Positions 33,229-42,399 of a stretch of DNA of 64,000 nucleotides are shown here, in pieces; position 1 is the stretch's first letter; each line of letters begins with the position of its first letter. This DNA is from CAVSUR01 sp963846005 (GTDB taxonomy: Bacteria > Actinomycetota > Actinomycetes > Streptosporangiales > Streptosporangiaceae), in assembly GCA_963846005.1 (NCBI GenBank), contig CAWJUH010000003.1:992001-1056000 (forward strand), given 5' to 3'. Below the pieces are notes generated by a model that saw only the letters and a list, made by a program, of their open reading frames with translations, made no database searches and had not been told where the DNA came from. A program made the translations under genes and the position numbers.

Positions 33229-35825
33229 ATGGTCGGGATCGTGATCGTCTCGCACAGCGCCGGGCTGGCCCGCGGCGTGGTCGAGCTGGCCCGGCAGATG
33301 GCGGGCCCGGAGGTCGCGATCGCCGCGGCGGGCGGGATGGACCTGCCCGACAGCCCGCTCGGCACCGACGCGGCGCTGGTCGCGCGCGCGGTGGCGGAGG
33401 CGTGGAGCGAGGACGGCGTGCTGGTGCTGATGGACCTGGGCAGCGCGGTCCTGTCCGCGGAGATGGCCGTGGAGATGCTGCCGCCTGAGCAGCAGGACCG
33501 GGTGACCCTGTGCGAGGCGCCGCTGGTCGAGGGGGCCGTGGCCGCGGCCGTGGCGGCCCGGCTCGGTGAGCCGCTGGCGCGGGTGGCAGACGAGGCGCGC
33601 GGCGGCCTGGCGGGCAAGTCCGCCGCCCTGGGCGGCGCCGGGGATCCGGGCCGCACGGCGGAGCCCGGCACCGCCGGGCCGGCCAGCGCCGGGGAGCGGG
33701 ACCAGCCCGGCGCCCCGGTCGCCGAGACCAGGATCACCGTGCGCAATCAGCTCGGCCTGCACGCCCGGCCGGCGGCGCGGTTCGTCGCGGCCGCGGCCCG
33801 GTTCGACGCGGACGTGACCGCGCAGAACCTCACCGCCCCGGCCGGCCCGGCCAGCGCCCGCAGCCTGAACGGGGTCGCCACCCTGGGCGTCCGGCGGGGG
33901 CACGAGATCCTGGTCCGCGCCCGCGGGCCGCAGGCGGCCGAGGCCATCGCCGCGATCGGGGAGCTGGCCGCCACCGACTTCGGCGAGCCCGCGGCCGGCC
34001 AGCCCCCCGCGCCCGGCCCGCCGCCGGCCGTAGCCGCCGTCCCGGGCCGGCCGGGCCCGCCGTCCCGGATGCCCCGGGCGAGCCGGCCGGCGGGCCGCCC
34101 GCTGCGGGCCCGCCCGCCGCGGGAACCGTGCTGGCCGGGCTGGCCGCCTCGGCCGGGCAGGCGGCCGGGCCGGCCCGGCACCTGGCCCGGCAGGCCCCGG
34201 CCGTGCCGCGGGACCCGGCCGCGGCCCCGGCCGCCGAGCAGGCCCGGCTGGACGAGGCGCTCGCCGCCGCCGGCCGGGACACCGCCGCGGCCCGCGACTC
34301 GGTGGCCGCCCGGGCGGGCGGCGACGAAGCCGGGATCTTCGACGCCCACCTGCTGTTCCTGGCCGACGAGGCGCTGCTGGAGCCGGCCCGCGCGCACATC
34401 AGCGCCGGCGCGAACGCCGCCGACGCCTACGACCGGGCGGTGGCTGCCGCGCTGCAGAGCTGGCGGCAACTGGCCGACGACTACCAGCGGGCCCGGGCCG
34501 CGGATCTGGAGAGCCTGCGCGACCTGGTGCTCGGCCACCTGCTCGGCACGCCAGCGGCCACCGTCAGCGGGGCGGGCGTGCTGGTCGCCGCCGACCTCAC
34601 CCCGGCCCAGACGGCCGGCCTGGATCCCGGCCAGGTGGCCGGGATCGGCACCGCGCAGGGCGGCCCGACCGGGCACGCCGCCATCCTGGCCCGGGCCCTC
34701 GGCATCCCCGCCGTCACCGGTCTCGGCCCCGCGCTGCTGGACGTGCCGGAGGGCACGCCGCTGCTGCTGGACGGCGAGCGCGGCACGCTCACCGTCGAGC
34801 CGCCGCCGGACGCGGTCGCGGCCGCCGCGCAGGCCGCGGGCCGCCGCCGGGCCGCCGCCGCGCAGGCCGGCCGGCGGGCCGCCGAGCCCGCCGTGACCCG
34901 GGACGGCACCGTGATCGAGGTGGCCGCCAACGCCGGCTCGGCCGCTGACGTGCGGCAGGCCGTGGCCGCCGGGGCAGACGGGATCGGATTGCTGCGGACC
35001 GAGTTCGTCTTCCTGAACGCGGCGGCCATGCCCGCTCAGGCTGAGCAGGAGGCGGTCTACCGGGAGATCGCGCAGCTCCTGGCCGGGCGCCCGCTCATCA
35101 TCCGCACCCTGGACGTCGGGGCCGACAAGCCGCTGGCCTGGCTGCCGCGCGACCCCGAGCCGAACCCGGCGCTCGGCCAGCGCGGCATCCGGCTCGGCCT
35201 GGCCCGGCCCGGGCTGCTGCTGCCGCAGCTCACCGCCGCGCTGCGGGTGGCGGCGGACTACCCGGTGAAGCTGATGTTCCCGATGGTGGCGACCGCCGCC
35301 GAGGCCGAGGCGGCGCTCGACCTGGTGGCGCAGGCCGCCGCCGGGCTGCCGCCCGGCCCCGCGCCGGAAATCGGCGTGATGATCGAGGTCCCGTCCGCCG
35401 CGGTGGCCGCGCCGGCCCTGGCCCGCTCGGTCAGCTTCTTCTCCGTCGGCACCAACGACCTCGCGCAGTACACCCTGGCCGCCGACCGGACCGCGGCCGC
35501 GGTGGCCGGCCTGGCCGACGCGCTGCACCCCGCGGTGCTGGCCCTGATCGGGCAGGCCGCGGCCGCGGCCACGGCGGCGGGCCGGTGGACCGGGGTCTGC
35601 GGCGAGGTGGCGGCCGAGCCGCCGGCCGTGCCGCTGCTGCTCGGGCTCGGCGTCCGGGAGCTTTCGGTCAGTGCCCGGGCGGTGCCTGCCGTCAAGCAGG
35701 CCGTGCGGGCCGTGGACCTGGCCGCGGCCAGGGACCTGGCCGCGGCGGCCATCCGGCTCCCCTCCGCCGCCGCCGTCCGTGACCTCGCCCGCGAACACCT
35801 CCCCCGAGCGGCCCCTGACCCCTAG
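33229..35825 (+). CDS. dhaM: DhaM-HPr-Enzyme I fusion, PTS phosphorelay for dihydroxyacetone kinase (frame broken by one base)
   Basis: One polypeptide of about 865 aa carries three PTS modules. Residues 1-130 are the DhaM EIIA-mannose-like domain (IVIVSHSAGLARGVVELARQ with His9; LVLMDLGSAVLSAEMAVEML). Residues 165-255 are HPr (VRNQLGLHARPAARFV, the histidine in GLHARPA). From about residue 300 a complete Enzyme I follows: GGPTGHAAILARALGIPAVTG with the phospho-histidine, GIGLLRTEFVFL, RTLDVGADKPLAWLP, FFSVGTNDLAQYTLAADR and the catalytic cysteine in GVCGEVAAEP. PEP would phosphorylate EI, then HPr, then DhaM, then ADP on DhaL. The frame changes once in the Pro/Ala-rich linker between HPr and EI (34003-34060), by one missing base. 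E. coli DhaM has only a truncated EI-like end, so this full version is notable. Confidence 0.88.
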
Positions 35826-35884
35826 TCTTCGCTCCGGGGAAGGAGACGCGGGGAAACGCGTGAGGGGGAGATAGTGGAGGAGAG

Positions 35885-36898
35885 ATGGCGGGCAGCGGGC
35901 AGCGGCCGTCGCTGGTGATCGGCGCGACCGGGTTCGTGGGCGGCGGCGTGCTCGGCCAGCTGCTCGCCGACGGCCGCCCGGTGCGGGCCCTGGCCCGGCC
36001 CGGGCCGGGCGCGGACGCGCTGCGCGAGCGCGGCGTGGACACCGTCACCGGCGACGTGCTCGACCCGGCCAGCCTGGAGGCGGCCATGGACGGCTGCGGC
36101 GCCGTCTACCACGCGGCCGGGGTGAACGCGTTCTGCCTGCCCGACCCGGCCCCGATGATGCGGGCCAACGTCGACGGCTCGGCCAACGTGATCGCCGCGG
36201 CCGCCCGGGCCGGGGCGGGCCGGGTCGTCTATACCTCCTCGGCGGCCGCGCTGGGCGAGGCCCGCGGCACGGTCGGGACCGAGGATTCCCCGCACCGGGG
36301 GTCGTTCCTGTCGGCCTACGAGCGCTCGAAGTACCTGGCCGAGCGGCGGGTGCTGGCGGACGCGGAGCGGCTCGGGGTGGACGTGGTGTGCGTCAGCCCG
36401 TCGTCGGTGCAGGGCCCGGGCCGCACCCACGGCACCGCCCGGCTGCTGATGCAGTACGTCAACGGCAAGCTGCGCTTCCTGGTCGACACCCGGATCAGCT
36501 TCCTGGACATCGCCGACTGCACGGCCGGGCACCTGCTGGCCTGCGAGAAAGGTGCGGCCGGGCAGCGGTACGTGCTGAACGGCGCGACGTTCACCACCCG
36601 GGAGCTGCTCGGCATGCTCGCGCGCGAGACCGGCATCGAGCACCCGGTGCGGTGGCTGCCCGGCGGGGCCGCGCTGGCGGCCTCGGCGGTCGTGGAGGGC
36701 GGGGCGAAGACCGCCCGGCGGCAGCCGCCGGTCTGCCGGGAGATGATCAGGACGATGCTGCACGGGCACCGCTACGACGGATCCCGGGCCGAGCGTGAGC
36801 TCGGCCTGCGCTACACCCCGGTGACGCAGACCATCGCCCGCACGCTGCGCTGGTACTCCGACCACGGCTACCTGACCAGGCCGCTGCCGTCCGGCTGA
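35885..36898 (+). CDS. NAD-dependent epimerase/dehydratase-like SDR
   Basis: An extended short-chain dehydrogenase of 337 aa, nearest to dihydroflavonol-reductase/3-beta-HSD-like proteins. The cofactor site is VIGATGFVGGGVLGQLL (about 11-27), with YHAAGVN, YTSSAAALGE and the catalytic YERSKYLAE (Tyr and Lys, YxxxK). The substrate is unknown. GGAGGAG precedes the ATG. It is followed by an acyltransferase 54 bases later, suggesting a lipid-related pair. Confidence 0.88.
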   Translation: MAGSGQRPSLVIGATGFVGGGVLGQLLADGRPVRALARPGPGADALRERGVDTVTGDVLDPASLEAAMDGCGAVYHAAGVNAFCLPDPAPMMRANVDGSANVIAAAARAGAGRVVYTSSAAALGEARGTVGTEDSPHRGSFLSAYERSKYLAERRVLADAERLGVDVVCVSPSSVQGPGRTHGTARLLMQYVNGKLRFLVDTRISFLDIADCTAGHLLACEKGAAGQRYVLNGATFTTRELLGMLARETGIEHPVRWLPGGAALAASAVVEGGAKTARRQPPVCREMIRTMLHGHRYDGSRAERELGLRYTPVTQTIARTLRWYSDHGYLTRPLPSG

Positions 36899-36921
36899 CC
36901 TTCTGTCCCGGGTTGGTACAT

Positions 36922-36949
36922 TGAGCCGTCCGGCAGCGGCTCAGGAGGT
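36922..36949 (+). promoter_or_regulatory. Hairpin fused to the ribosome site of the second acyltransferase
   Basis: TGAGCCG (36922-36928) and CGGCTCA (36937-36943) form a 7-bp stem, and the GGAGGT ribosome site (36944-36949) begins at the very next base. The start codon is the GTG at 36953. Such placement can tune initiation, but no ligand motif or alternative pairing is seen. Confidence 0.3.
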
Positions 36950-36952
36950 CCG

Positions 36953-37795
36953 GTGAAGCGCAGCGGCAGGCAGATGCCCGCTCAGGGCCCCGGCGCGCGG
37001 GTGGTACGCGGCGTGGTGCTCAACGGGGTCTTCCGGCCCATCATCAACCTCTACGTGCACCCGGAGGTGTCCGGGCTGGAGAACCTGACGGAGCTGGAGC
37101 CGCCGTTCCTGCTCGCCCCCAACCATTCCAGTCACATGGATACCCCGCTGCTGCTGATGAGCCTGCCGCCGGACCTGCGCCGCCGCACCGTGGTCGCCGC
37201 GGCCAGCGACTACTTCTACACCAGGAAGATGCTCGGCACCTTCGTCTCGATGGCGTTCGGGGCGGTGCCGATGGAACGCCGGGCCGCCAGCCGCAAGTCG
37301 ATGGACCGGATGGAACAGCTGCTGGACCAGAAATGGGCCGTGGTGCTGTTCCCCGAAGGCAGCCGGACTCCGGACGGCCAGCTCTACCGGGGCAAGACCG
37401 GCATCGGCCGGATCGCGCTGAAGGCCGGGGTGCCGATCGTGCCGGTCGGCATCACCGGCACCTACCAGGCGATGCCGGGCGGGCGGTCCTGGCCGGTCCC
37501 GGCCCAGGCCCACGTCCGGTTCGGCAAGCCGCTGTCGTTCGAGCGGTACGCGCACGGGCCGGCCAACCAGCTGGTGCTGCGGGCCATCGCCGACCAGATC
37601 ATGTACGAGATCATGATGCTGACCGGCCTGACCTACGTGGACAAGTACGCCTCGTCGGCCAAGCAGAGCACCACCCCCGGCCACCGGGTGCCGGCCTCCG
37701 ACGCCGGCGCGGCCGAGGGCGACGAGCCGGACGAGGCCGCCGGGGCGGCGCGCGGCGCGGGCCAGCCGGACGAGGCCGGCGAGCCGGACGACTGA
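36953..37795 (+). CDS. Lysophospholipid acyltransferase (PlsC-like)
   Basis: A 280-aa acyltransferase with the catalytic NHSSHMDTP (NHx4D, about 59-67) and FPEGSRTPDGQLYRGKTGIG (about 130-149), plus VPIVPVGITGTYQAMPGG. It differs from the enzyme at 23489 in a longer segment with RKMLGTFVSMAFGAVPMERR and an acidic, Ala/Gly-rich tail from about 245. GGAGGT precedes the GTG. It is probably coexpressed with the SDR upstream; the acyl acceptor is unknown. Confidence 0.88.
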   Translation: MKRSGRQMPAQGPGARVVRGVVLNGVFRPIINLYVHPEVSGLENLTELEPPFLLAPNHSSHMDTPLLLMSLPPDLRRRTVVAAASDYFYTRKMLGTFVSMAFGAVPMERRAASRKSMDRMEQLLDQKWAVVLFPEGSRTPDGQLYRGKTGIGRIALKAGVPIVPVGITGTYQAMPGGRSWPVPAQAHVRFGKPLSFERYAHGPANQLVLRAIADQIMYEIMMLTGLTYVDKYASSAKQSTTPGHRVPASDAGAAEGDEPDEAAGAARGAGQPDEAGEPDD

Positions 37796-37888
37796 CCGCG
37801 CGGCCTCGGCCGGGCGGCCGGCTGACGCAGCGACTGGCCAGCCGGGCGGCCGCCCGGCACCGCCTGGCGCGCCGCGTACAGTGGATCC

Positions 37889-38410
37889 ATGTCGCATGCT
37901 CACCCGAGGGTCCTGCTGCTGGCGGCCGACATGTTCGAGGACATGGAGCTGCTCTACCCGCTGTACCGGCTGGCCGAAGAGGACATCGCCGTGACCGTGG
38001 CCGGCCTGACCGACCAGCCGGTGACCGGCAAGAAGGGCCACGGCCCGGTACCGGTCGACACCACCGCCGGCCAGGTCAGCGAGGCCGACTTCGAGGCGCT
38101 AATCATCCCGGGCGGGTACGCGCCCGATCACCTGCGGCGGTCGGCCGCGGTGCTGGACCTGGTCCGGGCCTTCGACCAGGCGGGCAAGCCGGTCGCCTTC
38201 ATCTGCCACGCGGGCTGGGTGCCGATCTCGGCCAGGATCCTCAAGGGCCGCCGGGCGACCAGCGTCGGGGCCATCCGCGACGACATGGAGAACGCCGGGG
38301 TGGACTGGGTGGACGAGGCCACCGTGGTGGACGGCAACCTGATCTCCGCCCGGACCCCCGCCGACCTGGGGCCCTGGATGAAGGCGCTGCTCGCCGCCCT
38401 CGGTTCCTAG
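37889..38410 (+). CDS. DJ-1/PfpI family protein
   Basis: A 173-aa class I glutamine-amidotransferase-like domain. The nucleophile elbow is FICHAGWVP (Cys near 109) and the conserved acid is in MFEDMELLYPLYRL; LIIPGGYAPDHLR is the family strand-turn. Members are described as proteases, deglycases or glyoxalases, and which of these applies cannot be read from the sequence. It stands alone before the photolyase gene. Confidence 0.9.
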   Translation: MSHAHPRVLLLAADMFEDMELLYPLYRLAEEDIAVTVAGLTDQPVTGKKGHGPVPVDTTAGQVSEADFEALIIPGGYAPDHLRRSAAVLDLVRAFDQAGKPVAFICHAGWVPISARILKGRRATSVGAIRDDMENAGVDWVDEATVVDGNLISARTPADLGPWMKALLAALGS

Positions 38411-38501
38411 CCGCCCGGGCCCGCCATCGGCCGCGGCGACTGCGGCGCCGTCAGCCGGGTAGGGGCAGGTCTCGTCCGGCGGGTAGAGGCGGGGGAGAAG
38501 C

Positions 38502-39857
38502 ATGTCCGCTGCAGTCTTGTGGTTCCGGCGCGACTTGCGCCTGGGCGATCATCCGGCGCTGCTGGCCGCCGCGCAGGAAGGGCCGGTGGTGGCCCTGTTC
38601 GTGCTCGACGACGCGCTGCGCGGACCGGCCGGGGCGCCGCGGGTCGCGTTCTTGTACCAGACGCTGCACGCGCTGGACGAGCAGCTGCGCGCGGCCGGCG
38701 GGGTGCTGGCCGTGCGCCGGGGCAAGCCGGAGAACGTGGTGCCTGCGGTGGCGCGCGAAAGCCACGCCAGTTCTGTGCACGTCTCCGCCGACTACGGCCC
38801 GTACGGCGCGGCCCGCGACGCGCGGGTGGAACAGGCGCTCGGCGACGTCCCGCTGATCCGCACCGGTTCGCCGTACGCAGTTGCCCCCGGCCGGGTCACC
38901 AAGGCCGACGGGTCGCCGTTCAAGGTGTACACGCCGTTCTACCGGGCCTGGGCCGCGCACGGCTGGCGCGCCCCGGCGGTGACCCGGCCGTCCGTGGTGC
39001 AGTGGCGCCAGCTGGACGGGACCGGCATCCCGGCCGGCCCGCGGCTGCCGTCCGGGCTGGCGCTGCCGCCGGCCGGCGAGGAGGCCGCGCGGACCGCCTG
39101 GCGCCGGTTCAGGCGCTCGCGCCTGGCGGGCTACGGCCGCGAGCGCGACCGGCCCGACCTGGACCGCACGTCCCGGATGTCGCCGTACCTGAAGTACGGC
39201 AGCATCCACCCGCGGACCATCCTGGCCGACCTCGGCGGCGGCGATCAGGTCTACCGGCAGGAGATCGCCTGGCGCGAGTTCTACGCGGCCGTGCTGCACT
39301 TCTGGCCGGGCAGTGCCCGCGATTACTTCCAGCCCGCGATGGCGGAAATGCACTATGAGAGCGGCAAGAAGGCCGACCGGGCGTTCGCGGCATGGGCCGG
39401 GGGACGCACCGGCTACCCGATCGTGGACGCCGGGATGCGCCAGCTGCTCGCCGAGGGCTGGATGCACAACCGGCTGCGGATGATCGTGGCCTCGTTCCTG
39501 GTCAAGGACCTGCACCTGGAGTGGACCCGGGGAGCGCGGCACTTCATGCGCCACCTGGTGGACGGCGATCTGGCCAGCAACCAGCACGGCTGGCAGTGGA
39601 CGGCGGGCACCGGCACCGACGCCGCGCCCTACTTCCGGATCTTCAACCCGGTGTCGCAGGGGGCCAAGTTCGATCCGGACGGGCAGTACGTGCGGCGCTG
39701 GGTGCCCGAGCTCGCGGACGTGGACGCCAGGTACATCCACGAGCCGTGGTCGGCTCCCGGCGGCCTGCCGGGCGGCTACCCCGAGCGCATGGTGGACCAC
39801 GCGCAAGAGCGCGCCGAGGCCCTGGACCGGTACCAGGAGGTGCGCGGCCGGGGCTGA
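38502..39857 (+). CDS. phr: Deoxyribodipyrimidine photolyase
   Basis: It repairs cyclobutane pyrimidine dimers with blue light. The antenna-binding Rossmann domain starts VLWFRRDLRLGDHPALLAA. The C-terminal FAD domain has RTSRMSPYLKYGSIHPRTIL, WREFYAAVLHFWPG, GRTGYPIVDAGMRQL, WMHNRLRMIVASFLVKDL and NQHGWQWTAGTGTDAAPYFR, all class I photolyase signatures including the tryptophans of the electron chain. The 451-aa length is standard. A cryptochrome role cannot be excluded, but the substrate-pocket residues fit a photolyase. Confidence 0.95.
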   Translation: MSAAVLWFRRDLRLGDHPALLAAAQEGPVVALFVLDDALRGPAGAPRVAFLYQTLHALDEQLRAAGGVLAVRRGKPENVVPAVARESHASSVHVSADYGPYGAARDARVEQALGDVPLIRTGSPYAVAPGRVTKADGSPFKVYTPFYRAWAAHGWRAPAVTRPSVVQWRQLDGTGIPAGPRLPSGLALPPAGEEAARTAWRRFRRSRLAGYGRERDRPDLDRTSRMSPYLKYGSIHPRTILADLGGGDQVYRQEIAWREFYAAVLHFWPGSARDYFQPAMAEMHYESGKKADRAFAAWAGGRTGYPIVDAGMRQLLAEGWMHNRLRMIVASFLVKDLHLEWTRGARHFMRHLVDGDLASNQHGWQWTAGTGTDAAPYFRIFNPVSQGAKFDPDGQYVRRWVPELADVDARYIHEPWSAPGGLPGGYPERMVDHAQERAEALDRYQEVRGRG

Positions 39858-39867
39858 CGGCCCCGGC
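39847..39867. terminator. Hairpin over the photolyase stop codon
   Basis: GCCGGGGC (39847-39854), loop TGACG containing the phr stop, GCCCCGGC (39860-39867). A perfect 8-bp GC stem between convergent genes, which may terminate in both directions. Confidence 0.55.
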
Positions 39868-39877
39868 AGGCTGGTGG

Positions 39878-40504
39878 TCAGGCCGGGCGCGGCTCGCGCT
39901 GCAGCCACCAGGTGGCCGGCCCGCCAGGGACGGGGACCTCGGCGGTGACCGCGAAGCCGTGCCGCCGGTAGTACTCGCAGTTGGCCTGCGTCGAGGTCTC
40001 CAGGCCGCACGGCAGCCGCTGCGCGTCGGCCGCCGCCAGCGCCGGGGCGAGCACCCGGCCGGCCAGGCCGCGGCCCTGGCAGCCGGGCCGGGTGGCCAGC
40101 ACCCCCAGGTACCACAGCGGGCCGCGGGGGCGGGCCGCGGCGACCGCCTCGTCGTAGCGCGCCATCCGGGCCCAGACCTGCTCGCCGGCTGCCGCGCGGA
40201 AGCTGCGCTCCAGCTCGCCGGCCGGGCCAGCCGGGCCGCGGGCCGCAGCCGCGGGACCGCCGGCGGCCGCGGGCGCCGCGGCCGCCGCGGGAGCATCCCA
40301 CAGGGCGACGGCCTCGGCGCCGCCGGTCATCCAGACCGTGCCGGCCGCGGCGCGCTTGTCGAAGAAATAACCGGCGAGCGCGGTGGAAGCGGCGGCCGCG
40401 TCCGGGCCGGCGAAGAACCGCCAGGCCGGATAGAACTCGAAGGCCGCCACTATCGTGGCCACCACCTGCGGCCGGTCAGCTGGCCCGGCCGGGCGCACCT
40501 GCAT
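39878..40504 (-). CDS. GNAT-family N-acetyltransferase
   Basis: A 208-aa acetyltransferase. VRPAGPADRPQVVATIVAAF starts the fold, LWYLGVLATRPGCQGRGLAGRVLAPAL holds the acetyl-CoA loop (QGRGLA), and LETSTQANCEYYRRHGF is motif B. An Ala-rich insert lies between about 72 and 98. The substrate is unknown. The ATG is at 40504; the gene is divergent from the transporter at 40640. Confidence 0.87.
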   Translation of the reverse strand: MQVRPAGPADRPQVVATIVAAFEFYPAWRFFAGPDAAAASTALAGYFFDKRAAAGTVWMTGGAEAVALWDAPAAAAAPAAAGGPAAAARGPAGPAGELERSFRAAAGEQVWARMARYDEAVAAARPRGPLWYLGVLATRPGCQGRGLAGRVLAPALAAADAQRLPCGLETSTQANCEYYRRHGFAVTAEVPVPGGPATWWLQREPRPA

Positions 40505-40639
40505 CCGGCCACGCTACCGGACGCGGCCGCCCGTTCCCGGCCCCCGGCCCCGCTCTAGACTGGTGATCACCGGGCCGGGCCGCCGCGGAATCGACCGCGG
40601 GCGGGCGGGCCCTTTGCTCGCGCAGGACAGGGGCCCGCA

Positions 40640-41578
40640 CTGGTTATCGCAATCGCAGCCGCGCTGGCGGCGTCGCTGGCCTTCGCGGTCTCGGCGGTGA
40701 TCGAGCAGCGGGCGGCCCACCAGGTGCCGCGGCGCCGCACGCTGGCGCCCGCGCTGCTGGTCGACCTGGCCCGGCAGCGGATCTGGCTGCTCGGCATCGT
40801 GGCCACGCTGATCGGCGTGGCCTGCCAGGTCACCGCCCTGCACTTCGGGCCGCTGGCCCTGGTCCAGCCGATCAGCGTGTGCGACCTGATCTTCGCCGTG
40901 CTGATCGCGGCGTTCGTGCTGCGGCGGCGGGCCCCCGACCCGGTCCTGCTGGCCGGGGTCATCGCCGCGGCGGCCGGCGCGGCGTGCTTCCTGGCCATCG
41001 CCAGCCCGTCCGGAGGCGAGTCGGTGGTCAGCGCCAGCGCGGTGCTGCCGCTGGCCATCGCGCTGGCGGCGGCGATGGCAGGATGCCTGGCGCTGTCCCG
41101 GCGCCGCCGGATCGGGCCGCTGGCCCTGGCGCTGGCCTGCGGCATCGACTACGGGGTCACCGCCTTCTTGCTCAAGCTGGTCGCGGCCGAGTTCACGGCC
41201 GGCCCGGCGGCGCCGCTGGCGCACTGGCCGGTCTACGCCCTGGCCGTGGTCGGCCCGGTCGGCTTCCTGCTCAACCAGAACGCCTTCCAGCAGGGCCAGC
41301 TGATCGCGCCCGTGCTGGCCGTGATCACCGCGGCCGACCCGCTGGTCTCCATCGTCATCGCGCACTTCGTGCTGAGCGAGCAGATCGCCGGCACCACCGC
41401 GGACGTCACCGGCGAGGTCGCGTCGCTGCTGCTGATGGTGGCGGGCATCTTCGCGCTGGCCCACCGGGCCCCCCAGGTGGCCCGCCAGCTGGCCGCCGAG
41501 GAGCAGCCGCCCGGGCCGGTGCCGGCCGGGGGGCGGGCCGGCGGCAGCGGGCCGCCGCCCGGCGGCCTCCGGGTGTGA
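40640..41578 (+). CDS. DMT/EamA-like multi-helix membrane transporter, likely CTG start
   Basis: About 312 aa with nine to ten helices in an EamA-like two-half arrangement (LVIAIAAALAASLAFAVSAV, LLGIVATLIGVACQVTALHF, GPLALVQPISVCDLIFAVLI, VLAVITAADPLVSIVIAHFV). The first helix lies upstream of the first usable GTG (40697). Between the in-frame stop at 40556 and 40697 there is no ATG, GTG or TTG; CTG at 40640 has an AGGGG element 6 bases away and yields the complete first helix, so I propose it. Starting at 40697 would cut that helix. The last codon region overlaps the methyltransferase GTG (GTGA). Confidence 0.78.
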   Translation: MVIAIAAALAASLAFAVSAVIEQRAAHQVPRRRTLAPALLVDLARQRIWLLGIVATLIGVACQVTALHFGPLALVQPISVCDLIFAVLIAAFVLRRRAPDPVLLAGVIAAAAGAACFLAIASPSGGESVVSASAVLPLAIALAAAMAGCLALSRRRRIGPLALALACGIDYGVTAFLLKLVAAEFTAGPAAPLAHWPVYALAVVGPVGFLLNQNAFQQGQLIAPVLAVITAADPLVSIVIAHFVLSEQIAGTTADVTGEVASLLLMVAGIFALAHRAPQVARQLAAEEQPPGPVPAGGRAGGSGPPPGGLRV

Positions 41579-42348
41579 CCGGCCCGGCCGGCCCGGCGGG
41601 CGAGCCCGGCTACCGGCTGTACGGCGACCTGGCCCCGTGGTGGCCGCTGATCTCGCCGCCGGCGCAGTACCGGGACGAGGCGGCCAGGCTCGCCGCCGTA
41701 CTGCGGGCCGCCGCCGGGGGCGGCCCGCTGACGGTGCTGGACCTCGGCTGCGGCGGCGGCCATCTGGCGGCGCACCTGAAGGCGGCCATGACCATGACCC
41801 TGGTCGACCTGTCGCCCCAGATGCTCGCGGTCTCCCGGGTGCTGAACCCGGACTGCGAGCATCACCGCGGCGACATGCGCACGATCCGGCTCGGCCGGCT
41901 GTTCGACGCCGTGCTCGTGCACGACGCCGTGGACTACATGATCACCGAGCCGGACCTGGGCGCGGTGATCGCCACCGCGTACGCGCACTGCCGCCCGGGC
42001 GGGCTGGCGGTGTTCGCGCCCGACTACACCGCCGAGACGTTCCGGCCCGGAGCCGGCGCGGGCGGCGGCAGCGACCAGGCCGGGCGGCAGGCCAGCTTCC
42101 GCTCCTGGTCGGCCGACCCCGATCCGGCCGATCACTGGATCCAGGCCGACTACGAGTTCACGCTGCGCTGCGCGGACGGCCGCACCGAGGTGGTGCGCGA
42201 GTCGCACCGGCTGGCCGCCTTCCGCGCCGCCGACTGGCGGCGGCTGCTGGCGGCGGCAGGCTTCGCGGCCGGGCAGCGGCGCCGCGCTGGTGCGGAGCAG
42301 GGCGGCCCGGCCGCGGCCCCGCTGTTCACCGGGCGGCGCCCGGGCTGA
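41575..42348 (+). CDS. Class I SAM-dependent methyltransferase
   Basis: A 257-aa methyltransferase. VLDLGCGGGHLAAHLKAAM (about 52-70) is motif I, TLVDLSPQMLAVSRVLNP motif II with the ribose-binding Asp, and HHRGDMRTIRLGRLFDAVLVHDA motif III/IV. The GTG at 41575 overlaps the transporter stop by 4 bases, so the pair is coupled. Substrate and any link to transport are unknown. Confidence 0.88.
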   Translation: MTGPAGPAGEPGYRLYGDLAPWWPLISPPAQYRDEAARLAAVLRAAAGGGPLTVLDLGCGGGHLAAHLKAAMTMTLVDLSPQMLAVSRVLNPDCEHHRGDMRTIRLGRLFDAVLVHDAVDYMITEPDLGAVIATAYAHCRPGGLAVFAPDYTAETFRPGAGAGGGSDQAGRQASFRSWSADPDPADHWIQADYEFTLRCADGRTEVVRESHRLAAFRAADWRRLLAAAGFAAGQRRRAGAEQGGPAAAPLFTGRRPG

Positions 42349-42399
42349 CGGCGGCCGGCCAGCTGGCCAGCCGCCGGCCGGTGGCGGCAGGATGCCGCT

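Noticed and set aside
33747..35798. A 680-codon frame antisense to the Enzyme I part
   Set aside because: It is Gly/Arg-rich without any domain; the sense strand carries all Enzyme I motifs.
38502..39857. Cryptochrome for the photolyase gene
   Set aside because: Class I photolyase motifs, including the DNA-binding and FAD-site residues, are intact, and nothing favours a signalling role.
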